Of a DNA stretch of 64,000 nucleotides, positions 23,101-30,720 are shown piece after piece. Positions within the stretch are counted from its first letter, which is position 1; each line of letters begins with the position of its first letter. A model generated the notes under the pieces. The model was not told the origin of the DNA and did no database searches. It worked only from the letters and a program-made list of their open reading frames with translations. The position numbers and the translations under genes are program-made. Source of the stretch: Branchinecta lynchi (Eukaryota > Arthropoda > Branchiopoda > Anostraca > Branchinectidae); the NCBI GenBank assembly GCA_023053575.1, contig JAKZAP010000007.1, positions 23,895,464 through 23,959,463 on the forward strand, written 5' to 3'.

Positions 23101-26100
23101 TGTTCTCCATCTACTAACGAAAGCAGACACCAAAGTCTAACAGCGACGCCGTAGACCAGTGGTTCCGAACCTTTTCCGTACCGCGTGCCCCTAATTAAGG
23201 TTCGAAAAGATTGCGTACCCCCTTTTTCAGAACGTGAAAAAGACGATAGTTATTATCCTAATTGATAAGGCATACATGTGTAAAAATGTATACAAAATCA
23301 ACCAGGCAATCACTAGAGACTGCTTTGTAGCACACATTTTGTCAAATCTCGGCTCGGCCTCTTAGCGGCATATTTTTTAATGTCAGCCTGTTTCTGTGTT
23401 TGCGTTTGATGTTCTCCGTGCTTTCATCAAGCTGCGACGCAAACTTTTTCGTTAGCTTAATTCGTAACATGAATGACAGTATCACTTGCAATGTCTTCGA
23501 TTCTTCTTGAAACAACAGTGTTTGACACAGGAACAGATTTTACGGCAGTAGGTTAGCTGTTTTTGAATCAACATTATTTCACTGACTTTCACTAGGGCTT
23601 GTAATCAGAGGCGTCGCTCGCGGGTTGACAAAGCCTATCCCTCCCCCCCCCCACAAAAAAAAAGGTCGGCCAGACGTTTAAAAAGAAAAGAGTCGGAGCG
23701 AAGCGCCACGATTTTTCGCAAAAGCAGTTGCTTAAAAAAAAAAAAACAGTCGGTAAAAATGATCTGTCGGCCAGTAAAAATACCTTGCCCCTTAAGATAA
23801 ATTTTTGCTGGTGATGCCTCTGCTGGTAATATTAGGCTTTCGTCAATCAAAAATGAGTGAGAAGCCACAGACTAAATCAGTTTTGGTTCTTTCGCGTACC
23901 CTTTGCAAGGGTCTCGCGTACCCCTTGTACGCGTACCACCGGTTGGGAACCACTGCCGTAGACCATCCAACCACCGTCATTGACCAGGCAAGAGGACCCT
24001 CCCTTGAGCCCAGCTTCAGCAAAAACAAGTCCAGAAGGGTCAGTTGATCCCAAAGACTATACCACAGAAGGAAGGAAGGAGGAGCACGAATCGTCGCCAG
24101 AACGATGTGTCGAATTCTGACAACCAATCAACGGCGTTCGTTAGGGACAGCTGTGATGGTGACGCTTCCTGATCTTCTGCTGCTAAGTACACGGCGGTCA
24201 TTCGTCGGCAGGAAGAGTTAGTCATCAAGAGTATTATTGTGAGGGGTGAGACCAGGTTTACAGCAGTCTACCATGAAGAAACTCGACAAAAATTCCGGCA
24301 GCAACTTGACATAAAAGATATTTGACGGAGCAAAACGGATAAGTCAGCTACATTTTATTAGAGCTATATTTCGGCCCTTCTTGGCACGGGTCCTCTTCAG
24401 GCTCAAGCCGCTCAAGCTGGAAAATGAACTTGTGGAAAAACAGTTAAAGATTCTTCCTTGAATATCTGATTTTGTGAACTTCTTCTCTGAAAATTGGTTG
24501 GAGTTAAAGATGGTTTTGTGATTTCATTCTGGAAACGGTTGCTGTTTTTGCTGTTCGATTGGGTCGTCGAAAGGGTAGTAGAATAAAATTTTATTTTTCA
24601 AAAGCAGCTGTAACAGCGTTACCGCCGAATGTGACCTTCTCGTCATGGAAAAAAATATAAATAATATTCTATCCCTCTATAGTTTCGTCATAGAAAAAAA
24701 AAATTCTAAAAAGGACAAACTTATCGGTCATTGTACAACTCAACAAATGCTGGAACAAAGCTCCTTCTATCTTTCATGAAAAGGGGGCCACAGGTATTAG
24801 TTTGGGGATTTCTCTCGCTGGGATTTAACACGGATAAGAGAATAGGGGGGAGGAAGAATAAAATGTGAATTCTCTCCTATTTTTTTCTAAAACACAATGG
24901 GTGTGTAGCCTTTCCCGACGAAATGTTTGTAGCCTGCGTCGTTGTACGAAAAAGTTGCATGTACTGATACGTAAATAATACTATCATTTAATGTGCCTCA
25001 GACTGGGCCAATCTTAAGCAGCAGTATCCTTTCTTGCTAGTAGCATCCAGTCTTGCAAATAGTAGCATGCGGTAGAATGCAGTAACACGGTAGCCTTGAC
25101 ATAGAAGCATATAGTAGCATCAGTTCGTACTGCGAGCTACTTTTTCGTACAACTTCATACAAATACTTTGAGATAGATTTTTCATCGGGTTTAACAGAAG
25201 TGTTCACTGGTTTGTCTGCTGTTTTGTAAAAACTGGAATTAAAACAATAACGGTAACTTTAATGTGCAAAAACTCCAAATTATTAAATTATTTTTAATAT
25301 TCTATTGCGGTCAGTCAAGCAAAGAAATACTTCTTACAAAATCTGGAAAACAATTTATGTAATTCTATGGAATAGCTTAAGTTGTTGTTCAAATTCCCAA
25401 GCTACCTAACATGCTTTGGAGCACAGTAGGTAAAAACTTAAACAGTGGTTACCACTTAAAACGGTTCAAATGATCTCTGTAGTAATAACGTTGTAGGTTG
25501 GAAGAATTTCATATGGTACATGCTAAGCCCGCTATCAATACCTCACTAATATTTTGACTTGCCACGATTCACTATTTTCAATGCGTATTATGCTCCCAGT
25601 GAGCGTACATGCTACTGATGCGTAATACCGATTATCTGAACTCTGCCAAGTTTTTGCTAGAAGTCAAAGGACCTGAGAAAAGGCCTTACACAGCTAAAGC
25701 CGTGAATAATTTATTAAAAGCAGAGCTGAGTTTTACAGTATTCAAATAGTTTTGAATATTGGAACATGAGCAGCAAATAGTGCGAGATGTGGTTAACAAG
25801 TTATGTGTGGTTAACAAACGGTTGATGAGGTAGCGGTTTTGCCTGTGACTGGGATAACGACTGATAACAGGAAACAGATCAGGTGTTTTTCCTGTTATGT
25901 TTCCGTAACAGGACATGGATGTGTTTGAAATCCGTGGAATTGTTTGAACATTGTACAAAAAAACCTGATTCTGCATATCCTACGCCGAACATTGGGTCTA
26001 TATAACATCTCGAGAATCCTATGCCAAATGCTGGGTACCCTAACCTAGTAAAATGATTTGAGTGAAGCTCAGAAATTAACTCAGAATTCCTTTGTAATGA

Positions 26101-26546
26101 AGTAGGTCAGGGTTAGGGTACCTACATGTATCCAGCATTTGGCATAGGGTATGAAACGTGAAGCACCGAGTATACCAAATGACAGATATACCCAATGTTT
26201 GGTATAGGGTACACAAAGATCAGAGTTTTGTGTTAGAATGGGTCGGAACACACCCAACATATGAACGACCTATGGTCGATACCTATGAATAATATCATCT
26301 TTCAGGCTCTGTACTGCTTCCAATAGTCGATCTTTGAGCTCCGGGATCTCCGTGTTGTAGTCCCCATCTCTTCCACCTGTGAGCATCACAAAGCTATGAA
26401 GGCTTCTTGGTTCATTAGGCTTTTTACAACAGTCTCTGTACTCATCTTTGACGATCTTGATAACCCTCCGCAGAATGTTATCTTTCCATGGGTCTTCAGG
26501 GGATGAAAACTGGTCATGATGGGACTGAAGCTGCTGGATTAGGTCT
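11040..26546 (-). CDS. EIF2B2: Translation initiation factor eIF2B subunit beta (partial, five exons)
   Basis: Coding exons, in order of transcription: 26546-26283, 21797-21641, 15358-15167, 12721-12525, 11109-11040. All four junctions have GT donors and AG acceptors and keep frame (phases 2, 0, 0, 2). The spliced product is about 292 residues and follows the family from the DNILRRVIKIVKDEY helix to the C-terminal SYIFRLLSEQY. Known eIF2B beta proteins are about 350 residues, so roughly the first 50-60 are missing. eIF2B is the GDP/GTP exchange factor for eIF2, and the beta subunit belongs to its regulatory core, which senses phosphorylated eIF2 in the cytosol. Family hallmarks seen are FAVMPRVNKVIIEPHSVYAN and DYVPPELVTLFIT. 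Introns are 1.4, 2.4, 6.3 and 4.5 kb and full of repeats. No stop or frameshift interrupts the exons, so the gene looks functional. Confidence 0.92.
11745..11875 (+). repeat. 125-bp dispersed repeat, copy 1
   Basis: It carries GGTCTCGGAAAAGGCTTAA, AGCCAAAACCGTGGGTTATT, TAGTTTTAAAGTATTCAAAT and AAATAGTGCGAGGGGTCC. Copies: 25670-25785 (same strand) and 29505-29640 (opposite strand). It could be a LINE or SINE 3' end. Confidence 0.5.
12028..12407. mobile_element. GGCGTATTCTCGCC MITE, copy 1
   Basis: Termini GGCGTATTCTCGCC and GGCGAGAATACGCC continue into GTTCCCCGAGGA/TCCTCGGGGAAC, giving about 31-bp inverted repeats. The interior has ATCATCACCATCATCGAAAA and CAATTTTTGCTGGTGTTGGTG, shared with 33731-34145 and 36510-36916. 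This 380-bp copy lacks a clear target-site duplication. Confidence 0.75.
12525..12721 (-). CDS. EIF2B2: EIF2B2 exon (ACAPIF to FITET)
   Basis: The acceptor CTTTTTCTAG precedes 12721 and the donor GTAAGT follows 12525. It encodes FLACAPIFKFCPKYV through VRVLNPMFDYVPPELVTLFITE, the most diagnostic part of the family. The donor leaves two bases of a Thr codon. A degraded copy of the exon start lies just upstream in the intron near 12821-12850. Confidence 0.93.
12767..12965 (-). repeat. Degenerate tandem copies of an EIF2B2 splice-site region
   Basis: On the minus strand GGCCTGGGCACTTATCGCCA (12850-12831) closely matches the exon start GGCCTGCGCACCTATCTTCA (12716-12697). Another GAGCAGGCCAGAAAG unit lies at 12764-12778 and a weaker one (GACTTGATAGGTGCAGA) near 12952. 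They look like local duplications of the acceptor and first codons. Confidence 0.55.
13037..13394. mobile_element. MITE-like element with TATAGCTGC ends
   Basis: The left end is TATATAGCTGCTTTCGTTGC and the right end GACAAAGAACGCAGCTATAG, an imperfect inverted repeat. The interior is rich in ACCGGTG motifs. Related sequence lies at 36922-37010 with 37550-37600, 38640-38770 and 40300-40450. Confidence 0.5.
13717..13849. mobile_element. Foldback MITE core (GGTGCAAAACGGAT family)
   Basis: The left arm (TTTGATGGTGCAAAACGGAT, then CAGCTGAATTTTATGGAGC) and right arm (its reverse complement) almost fill this 133-bp hairpin around CCCTTGCCAAGAATGG. An outer segment GAAT(C)GCAGTCAGCTTGGGC follows on the right. 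Related pieces: 147-235, 10655-10765, 24313-24420, 49050-49110, 55445-55765. Confidence 0.65.
13967..14100 (-). mobile_element. LINE 3' end in minus orientation
   Basis: TTCAATTCAATTTACTTTCA, then GACTAGCCGAATTTTCATTT, is the reverse complement of the 3' end at 5190-5285. No coding sequence remains. Confidence 0.5.
14400..14915 (+). repeat. Dispersed repeat interrupted by a LINE 3' end
   Basis: It matches 3410-3715 on both sides of an insertion at 14426-14687 (CACGAATCCTGG on the left, TGTCAAGGCTGGAAAGC on the right). It includes a small GAGCGTGG MITE at 14787-14910. Confidence 0.6.
14426..14687 (-). pseudogene. CR1-like LINE reverse transcriptase C terminus and 3' tail
   Basis: Minus-strand translation gives LSANLPGNVVNAETINQFKA followed by GVDRHL, the typical C-terminal end of a CR1/Jockey-type reverse transcriptase (W/LP..VVNA..FK..LD). 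A GGCGAAAGCC hairpin and an AT-rich TATAAAATATTTTA-type tail follow. The uninterrupted repeat at 3410-3715 represents the empty site, so both ends are fixed to within a few bases. Confidence 0.6.
14925..15131 (+). pseudogene. Possible LINE C-terminal fragment
   Basis: Plus-strand translation includes SYVDARPSVEAFKEALEDNF and a Cys-rich YCTDNLCKNSAETCAFCN before TAA. The RPSV-AFK-ALE pattern is usual at the C terminus of non-LTR reverse transcriptases. An upstream frame break prevents a longer match. Low certainty. Confidence 0.3.
15167..15358 (-). CDS. EIF2B2: EIF2B2 exon (AKEMAREL to KHYSKT)
   Basis: Exactly 64 codons between an acceptor (TTGCTTCCAG) and a donor (ACG|GTATTG). It encodes VTVIPHSTVFAVMPRVNKVI and ANGGCKAMAGMHVVAMAAKH, which match the Rossmann-like C-terminal domain of eIF2B alpha/beta/delta subunits. 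The canonical family has NKVI-G-ANG-A-GT; here an EPH sequence replaces the glycine before the ANGG motif. Confidence 0.93.
15875..16370. mobile_element. GATACC-module palindromic element, copy 2
   Basis: It begins GGTTGCGTTTTTGCAGATAC and ends TGGTATCTGCAAAATAGCAA, a long inverted terminal repeat. Each terminal zone has several ATACCATGGTAT or TTACCGTGGTATC palindromes. The interior shares GTCAAAATGGTGGGAAAGAA with copy 3. No coding capacity. Confidence 0.78.
16560..16690 (-). repeat. GCACTTG-family fragment
   Basis: GTCCGGTTCTGTCACTGATA and CGTTCACGTGTCATCCCAAT, then a poly-C run, match the reverse complement of the repeat units at 62990-63120. It directly abuts the 18S rRNA piece. Confidence 0.5.
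16718..16900 (+). pseudogene. 18S rRNA fragment (V4 region)
   Basis: GCTCCAATAGCGTATATTAA and GTTAAAAAGCTCGTAGTTGG are universal eukaryotic 18S sequences. A variable V4 segment follows (CCTCGCGGTGTGCGCTG, GGTGCTCTTAACCGAGTG), then CGTTTACTTTGAACAAA. The usual TTAGAGTGCTCAAAGCAGG is shortened to GAGTGCTTA. Only about 180 of 1800 bases are present, in an EIF2B2 intron, so this is a dispersed pseudogene piece. Confidence 0.85.
17099..18361 (-). mobile_element. GGATCC-ended satellite-bearing element, copy A
   Basis: In minus orientation it starts TTATCCCAAAACGTAAGTGG and ends GGGATCCCATCGAAACC, CTTTGGTCTTGTT. Inside is a GTCCGTCTGTC block, ACTCTCGAAGGGAATGAGA, GATGAAACTTGGTGTGA, and then about eight tandem monomers of roughly 137 bp (CTTTCCGGTTTGGGCCGGAT). 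One end has lost GGGATCCC to an A-rich run. Short open frames across the array are by-products of a monomer length that is nearly free of stops. Confidence 0.8.
18371..18590 (+). repeat. Dispersed repeat (AGCACAGTCAAAATNATTCAG)
   Basis: It shares TCAGTGTATTAAA, TAGCTGGCT, TCGGTCTAACAAGTG and CACAGACCGATCGCTGACCC with 21243-21455. A weaker relative is at 16460-16520. Possibly the 3' end of a retroelement. Confidence 0.5.
18780..20110 (+). pseudogene. CR1/Jockey-like LINE, reverse transcriptase part (frameshifted)
   Basis: The fragment begins inside the reverse transcriptase (YDIVTKLIDEGLPVDLILLD, then QAKAFDKV), with GVPQGTKLGPTLFSIYIND and the active-site FADD at 19148-19159. A one-base loss near 19201 shifts the frame. 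Translation then resumes with DLDALSNWSSLWLLEFNAAK and the thumb (LGVIIDNQFKFHPHTRHQVA), hits a stop at 19783-19785, and continues in frame through FFSVRSVPLWNSLSEKTVNA to TGA near 19952. A 3' UTR runs to GATTTAAGGTAATTCAAGG at about 20110. The endonuclease is missing, so it is 5'-truncated and dead. Confidence 0.85.
20112..21233 (-). repeat. GCACTTG-family repeat, reverse orientation
   Basis: Tandem units include CCAAGTTTCATCGTCCTAGC, CCCCAGATGGTCGGATCGGG and several poly-C runs. It ends in a GACCGACCGAAAGAAAGACAG block and TATGGCACTTGGCC. This is the reverse complement of the structure at 62671-63432. Short frames inside are not genes. Confidence 0.65.
21243..21455 (+). repeat. Second copy of the 18371-18590 repeat
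   Basis: TAAGCACAGTCAAAATCATT, TCGGTCTAACAAGTGTTGCG and ACAAACCGATCGCTGACCCC match the first copy closely. Confidence 0.5.
21641..21797 (-). CDS. EIF2B2: EIF2B2 exon (EVTIAKK to DTPDDPN)
   Basis: The acceptor CTATTTACAG precedes 21797 and the donor AAT|GTAAGT follows 21641. The first base completes a Ser codon from the previous exon. It encodes ELILTFGSSKYVAAFLRKAA and KHRKFHVIVVDTPD. The family has EVIMTIG-S-TVEAFLKEAA-KRKFHVIVAE in this place, so this is a clear match. Confidence 0.92.
22198..22923. mobile_element. GATACC-module palindromic element, copy 3 (composite)
   Basis: It starts AGTTGCGTTTTTGCAGGTAC and ends ATCTGCAAAAACGCAACT followed by another CGAAACACGCAACT end. A further internal start (AGTTGCGTTTTTGAAGATAC near 22574) suggests two overlapping or nested copies. 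About ten ATACCACGGTAT-like palindromes are present in the 726 bp. Confidence 0.75.
23157..23955. mobile_element. hAT-like non-autonomous element with nested hAT
   Basis: Termini CAGTGGTTCCGAACC and GGTTGGGAACCACTG are flanked by an exact 8-bp duplication CCGTAGAC (23149-23156, 23956-23963). These are standard hAT features. The 799-bp body has GCGTACCCC repeats near the ends and no transposase. A second hAT-like element sits inside at 23606-23822. Confidence 0.85.
23606..23822. mobile_element. Nested hAT-like MITE (CAGAGGCGTC family)
   Basis: Ends CAGAGGCGTC and GATGCCTCTG with a near-perfect 8-bp duplication (CTTGTAAT / CTGGTAAT). The interior has a poly-C run, AAAGGTCGGCCAGACG and CGGCCAGTAAAAA. 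It resembles the element at 63620-63918, which shares the termini and the ACTGGC/GGCCGAC interior. Confidence 0.7.
25670..25785 (+). repeat. 125-bp dispersed repeat, copy 2
   Basis: GACCTGAGAAAAGGCCTTAC, AGTTTTACAGTATTCAAATA and AGCAAATAGTGCGAG match the copy at 11745-11875. Confidence 0.45.
25980..26225. repeat. Imperfect inverted repeat of TATGCCAAATGCTGGGTA motifs
   Basis: Left half: CCTACGCCGAACATTGGG and CCTATGCCAAATGCTGGG. Right half: CCAGCATTTGGCATAGGG and CCCAATGTTTGGTATAGGG, the reverse complements. About 245 bp, MITE-like, ending some 55 bp from an EIF2B2 splice donor. Confidence 0.5.
26283..26546 (-). CDS. EIF2B2: EIF2B2 exon (DLIQQL to KDDIIH), first one visible
   Basis: The acceptor TTTTACTTTTTCAG precedes 26546 and the donor CATAG|GTATCG follows 26283. 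It encodes DNILRRVIKIVKDEYRDC, NEPRSLHSFVMLTGG and LKDRLLEAVQSLKDDIIH. It corresponds to the helical N-terminal region of eIF2B beta (V-RVLKIIREEY...SLHKLL). The acceptor splits an Arg codon, so at least one more coding exon lies at higher coordinates; I could not find it. Confidence 0.85.
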
Positions 26547-27732
26547 CTGAAAAAGTAAAAGGGTATAGTCAACAGTCGTTTTGTGAGCAGTGCATGTTGT
26601 TGAGTGTGTAGTGCCTTCTGCTTGTTGCCCGATCCTGCATTTTCCCACGTTAGTTTTGTCCAATTTTATACAAGTATTATTTCAGATGTTTCTAATGAAT
26701 TACACTACCCAACTTGTGGTTGGACTGATACTTCTACTACCACAGTAGAGATATGTTACTTTGTTTCAGCATTGTTCGAGTCTTCAGACTCCAGCATCGC
26801 ATAGTGCCATATTCCAACTTCCATTATTAGTGAAAGCTGGATACGACATAAACACTGTATATCATCCATGTTAATCACAACTGAGCCTGCAAAATATGGA
26901 ATATATAAGTAATGAAATCTTAGGAGTAAACAACCGAGAATGACAGGGGCAATGACAATAAGGGCAGTGTCTAATATTCCTAGACCTGGAACTGATACAT
27001 GAAATCTTAAAAGTACTTGACCAGTTGAGTATGCTGCCACACAGGAGCTAATAGTACTCCACCAGTCAAGTAAAAAGGGCTAAGGAAGCTATTAGTACTC
27101 AACCAGTCGAGGAATCGAGCCTCCAATCGCTGTGCGACTTGGGAGGCTAAAGTTCGACTATATGAAACTTGGAGTCAGAAAGTAACAGACCGAGTAATGA
27201 CTACCATAGAAGCTATCTTTCCTCGACTGTACAAATGAAATCCATAAAGTTGTAAGGTAGGGTTACCAGCCACCCAGGGACTAATAGTACTCGTACTCGA
27301 GTATTTGAGGTCCCAGCATCTATTTGTGCTCGAGGAAAATGGGAATCGACCAAGCACAAGAACATTACAATTTCTCTCCGAGATCATTTTCCACTTGTAG
27401 GGTGAATGCACTTTACACGCCACAATTTATTAGATCGAGTACTAATAGCTAGCACATCCATCAACAATCTACCTCCAATTTCCCTCTGTTTCCCCTACCG
27501 CCCAATGTCCTGAAATAACTTATATCTTTGAAGGACATAGCTCATCCAGCTTTCTGGATGAAACTGGCATTGTGTCAACTCAGCTTAAGGATGATCATAA
27601 TGTGCAGAGTGGGCGTTTCTCCATTATGCTCTTGGGATTTTCAAGCACTGCCACCCTTACCGCCCAACACCGCATTTGTTGGTATTTGGGCATTTTAAGG
27701 TGGCTGGGCAGTAGGCACAAACCAGCACAAAC
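26547..27732. other. No recognised gene
   Basis: Open minus-strand frames at 26756-27040 and 27175-27423 have no recognisable domain. CTAATAGTACTC motifs recur at 27050, 27095, 27285 and 27430 and suggest a small repeat. The missing first EIF2B2 exon could lie here or further on. Confidence 0.4.
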
Positions 27733-28279
27733 CAGGGGCGGTTCGAAGGGCTTGGGCATGGGGGGGGGGGGGGGGGTGAGGACTTCAAAATGTACGACTG
27801 GCTAAAAACACAGCACCGGCAGGCTCAAGAAATATTAACGTTATAAGTTTTAAAACGTTACGAAAAATGCCATTGTAGTAATAAATAATAAAAATAAGTA
27901 ACAAGAATTAGATAATGCCGTTCATATCAAATTTCGCTGGAGAGAAGACAAGCCTCAGTACCAGCTTCTGACATATGTACCCAAGACAAACTAAAGTGAG
28001 CGCCACAGGCGAAATTTTTTCAATCAGAGCAAAATTCAACTACTCTTTTAGAACTCCTACCTTTTAATGTAGCTTAGACTCCAAATCTCAAGCTTAAAAC
28101 CACACATCAACGACGCACACTTCAACTAAATAGAAATCAGCTCAGATCCAAGACAAATTTAAACTCAGCGCAGCAGGCGATTTTTTTGTAATCCGACCTT
28201 TTTCTGTCAATTCTAGCTTTTAAGGTGGCTGAAATCTTAGGCCTAACACCTCACCTAAATTACGGGCCATTCAACCAGA

Positions 28280-29167
28280 CAGCAAGTAGGCGACTATGAA
28301 AGACGGCGCAGGTAAAGTTTTGCAAAACATTTTAAAGGCTACACATATTTGTCAGTGCCCCGATAACTCGCAAACAGATTGGGATATTTTCCCGGAAGTT
28401 GGTACGTGGTAGTACTTATACTTTGAATTTAGACTACACAAAAAATAGTGCAATCATCATGCGGTTGTGCTTGTTTCTTTTTAAGATAAGGTCAATTTTG
28501 CACAAAACCAGGTAGACAATGCACAAATGTTGCGCCACATTTTCGAAAATCAGCCTATTTTCAGCGCCACAGAGTGAAAATCACGACTTGGTAATGGCAT
28601 TTATGTCACTCTGGCAAGCTCAAAACTTACGACTGTCTCTAATAGAAGACTAGAAAATCTCTTCGTAAAACACAATAAGAAACGGGTTATTTTCAGGGAA
28701 AATTCACGGTTGATGTCATTCTGGCAAGTTCCATACAACTGGTTCTGACAAAATGAGAACACGAAACTGTGAATATGACAAACTTAAAACATACTACTAA
28801 AATCTCTATGGAACAATACGACCAGAAACAGGTCATTTGAAGGCAAAGTTCCTGATAAGCTAACTGCTTTGTCTGCCTTTATCTGGCAAGGTCCAAAACT
28901 TACGACTGTCTATGATTTACGACTAGAAAATCCCTTTGTAACGTACAACAAGAAACGGATCTTTTCAGGCGAAATGAGCGGTAGATGTCATTCTGGCAAG
29001 CTTAAACATACGACTGTCGTTTTGGAAAACTCAGAATACACACCTTTGAATCTGAAAACATACGAATAGAAATTCCTTCGTAGCCATACAACTAAAAAAT
29101 GTGATCTGTGGGTGAAACTCACGTTTGGTAACTGCCTGCATGCCATTCTGAAAAGCTCAAAACATAC
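28280..29167 (+). repeat. Degenerate ~125-bp tandem array inside the hAT-like element
   Basis: CATTCTGGCAAG, AAACTTACGACTGTC, GACTAGAAAATC and ACAAGAAACGG recur about every 125 bases, with the array resuming after the nested element at 30285-30330. Confidence 0.55.
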
Positions 29168-30284
29168 AGGTTGTCGACAAAACGTCCCCATTCGAAACGT
29201 CCCCGTGACAAAACGTCCCCATGACAAAACGACCCCAGGACAAAACATCCCCATGGCGAAATGTCCACGATCAAAACGTCCCCTGGCCAAACGTCCCCAT
29301 GACGAAACGTCCCCGGCTATAGAATTTTTTTTTCATCACTGAGGGATAGCTAGGCCTATGAGACTACTGGTTGCATCATCAGTAAAGACAAAAAATGGTT
29401 TTGGAATATAAGCTTTTGAAAACCACAAAGCGTTGACTACTTCAGCATTTAACCGATACTCAAGAAACCAACCAAAGTGTTGCTCCCGGCTATAGCCATT
29501 TCTTAAAGGACCCCTTGCACTATTTACTCTTCAACTTACAGTATTTAAAAATATTTGAAAACTTTAAAACTAGGCTGCGCTTACAACAAATAACCCACGG
29601 TTTTGGCTGTTTTAAGCCTTTCCCGAGACCCGTTGACTTGTAACGAAAACATGCAAACAATTTACACAACCATTTTTTCTGATGGAAAAACTTTGGTATC
29701 ATCTCACTTTTGTTCGATACTTAATTTGGTGATAGTTATTATTAAAAGATTTTATTAAAGGACTAAAACCATCTAGCCTAGCTTAAGTATGTCCCTCTAC
29801 CTAACTAATTGTTCCATCCGCTTTCGTTTCCTTGCTTCCCCTGTCATTTTTAACCAGTAACGGCACTATGCTTATTTTGCATTTTCCTTGTTTGACTCTT
29901 GTTTGAGCCACAGCGGGGTTCCCCTTTCTCTGAGGAGCATATTGGTGCTCCTCAGATTGTGCATGTTGCTTCAAACGACCTTGCAAGTTGCAAGGCATAT
30001 TACACAACATATTTCAACTGAAAACAATGCATTTATGAAGCAACTGGTCCTACGTCGGATCTTTCCTGCTTATATGGAATGTTGTTTTACCTTGATCCGA
30101 CACCTGAAGATGGACTCGAACTTAAAAATCTATGCTTGGGGACGTTTCGCCACTGGGACGTTTTGTCACGGGGGCGTTTTGACATGGGGATGTTTTGACA
30201 CTGGTACGTTTTGACACTAGGAAGTTTTGACGGGGATGTTTTGCCAGGGGACGTTTTGTCATGGGGATGTTTCGTTGGTAAGCC
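29168..30284. mobile_element. Element with inverted arrays of an ACAAAACGTCCCC motif
   Basis: The left zone (29175-29320) is eight or nine copies of an about 16-18-bp unit (CGTCCCCATGACAAAA). The right zone (30138-30275) has the same units inverted. The host array is interrupted with an exact 8-bp duplication AAACATAC (29160-29167, 30285-30292), so the outer limits are well fixed. The 800-bp centre carries a copy of the 125-bp repeat (29505-29640) and no transposase. The outermost 12 bp of the two ends match only loosely. Confidence 0.75.
29505..29640 (-). repeat. 125-bp dispersed repeat, copy 3 (reverse)
   Basis: AAAGGACCCCTTGCACTATT, TTACAGTATTTAAAAATATT and ATAACCCACGGTTTTGGCTG are the reverse complement of 11745-11875. 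Confidence 0.5.
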
Positions 30285-30720
30285 AAACATACGACTGTCA
30301 TACTGACAAGCTCGAAACATACGACTGAGAGTACATTCTCTGGAGCATGGGGGGGGGTGAGTCACCCCCCTAGACCCCCCTTTGAACCACCCCTGGCACA
30401 AGCTTCAAGCGGTTAGATGCGGGATAATTAGAACTTTCAATCAAGGCACAATTCCACACATTTTTTAAATGTGGGGCTGGAAAGAAATGTTAGAATTGCA
30501 CACATATGTTTATTCACAGCAGATTCACAGTGGCCGGTTCAAATAGCAAGGTATCCCGTCCCCTGAACAATTAAAAACACACAACAGTCAAAACACCGTA
30601 AAAGTTCTTGAAGGATTCTTAAGCAGTTCTCAAGTACTTCTGAGTGTTTTAACTTCCAGGTATGGTACCATTTTGTTGTTTGTGTTGTTTAATGGAGCTT
30701 CCAGAATTTCTTTAGCCAAA

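Larger units (their letters stand above)
21798..26282 (-). other. EIF2B2 intron (4.5 kb)
   Basis: It contains a GATACC composite (22198-22923), nested hAT-like elements (23157-23955), a foldback-repeat piece (24313-24420), a copy of the 125-bp repeat (25670-25785) and an inverted repeat (25980-26225). Between 24420 and 25670 I see only AT-rich sequence with a few AGTAGCAT-type short repeats. Confidence 0.55.
27733..30395. mobile_element. hAT-like element with internal satellite and nested element
   Basis: Termini CAGGGGCGGTTCGAAGG and CCTTTGAACCACCCCTG are flanked by a near-exact 8-bp duplication (GCACAAAC 27725-27732, GCACAAGC 30396-30403). Both ends run into poly-G or poly-C. The body (28280-29160) is a degenerate tandem array of about 120-125 bp with CTGGCAAGCTCAAAAC, TACGACTGTC and CAAGAAACGG. 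No transposase. Another element is inserted at 29168-30284. Confidence 0.75.

Noticed and set aside
26756..27040. Possible upstream EIF2B2 exon on the minus strand (good acceptor near 26890)
   Set aside because: The translation does not resemble the eIF2B beta N terminus and no donor gives the required phase.
28280..29167. Array of spaced repeats resembling a CRISPR
   Set aside because: Units are degenerate and long, spacers are not unique, and the DNA is from an animal nucleus.
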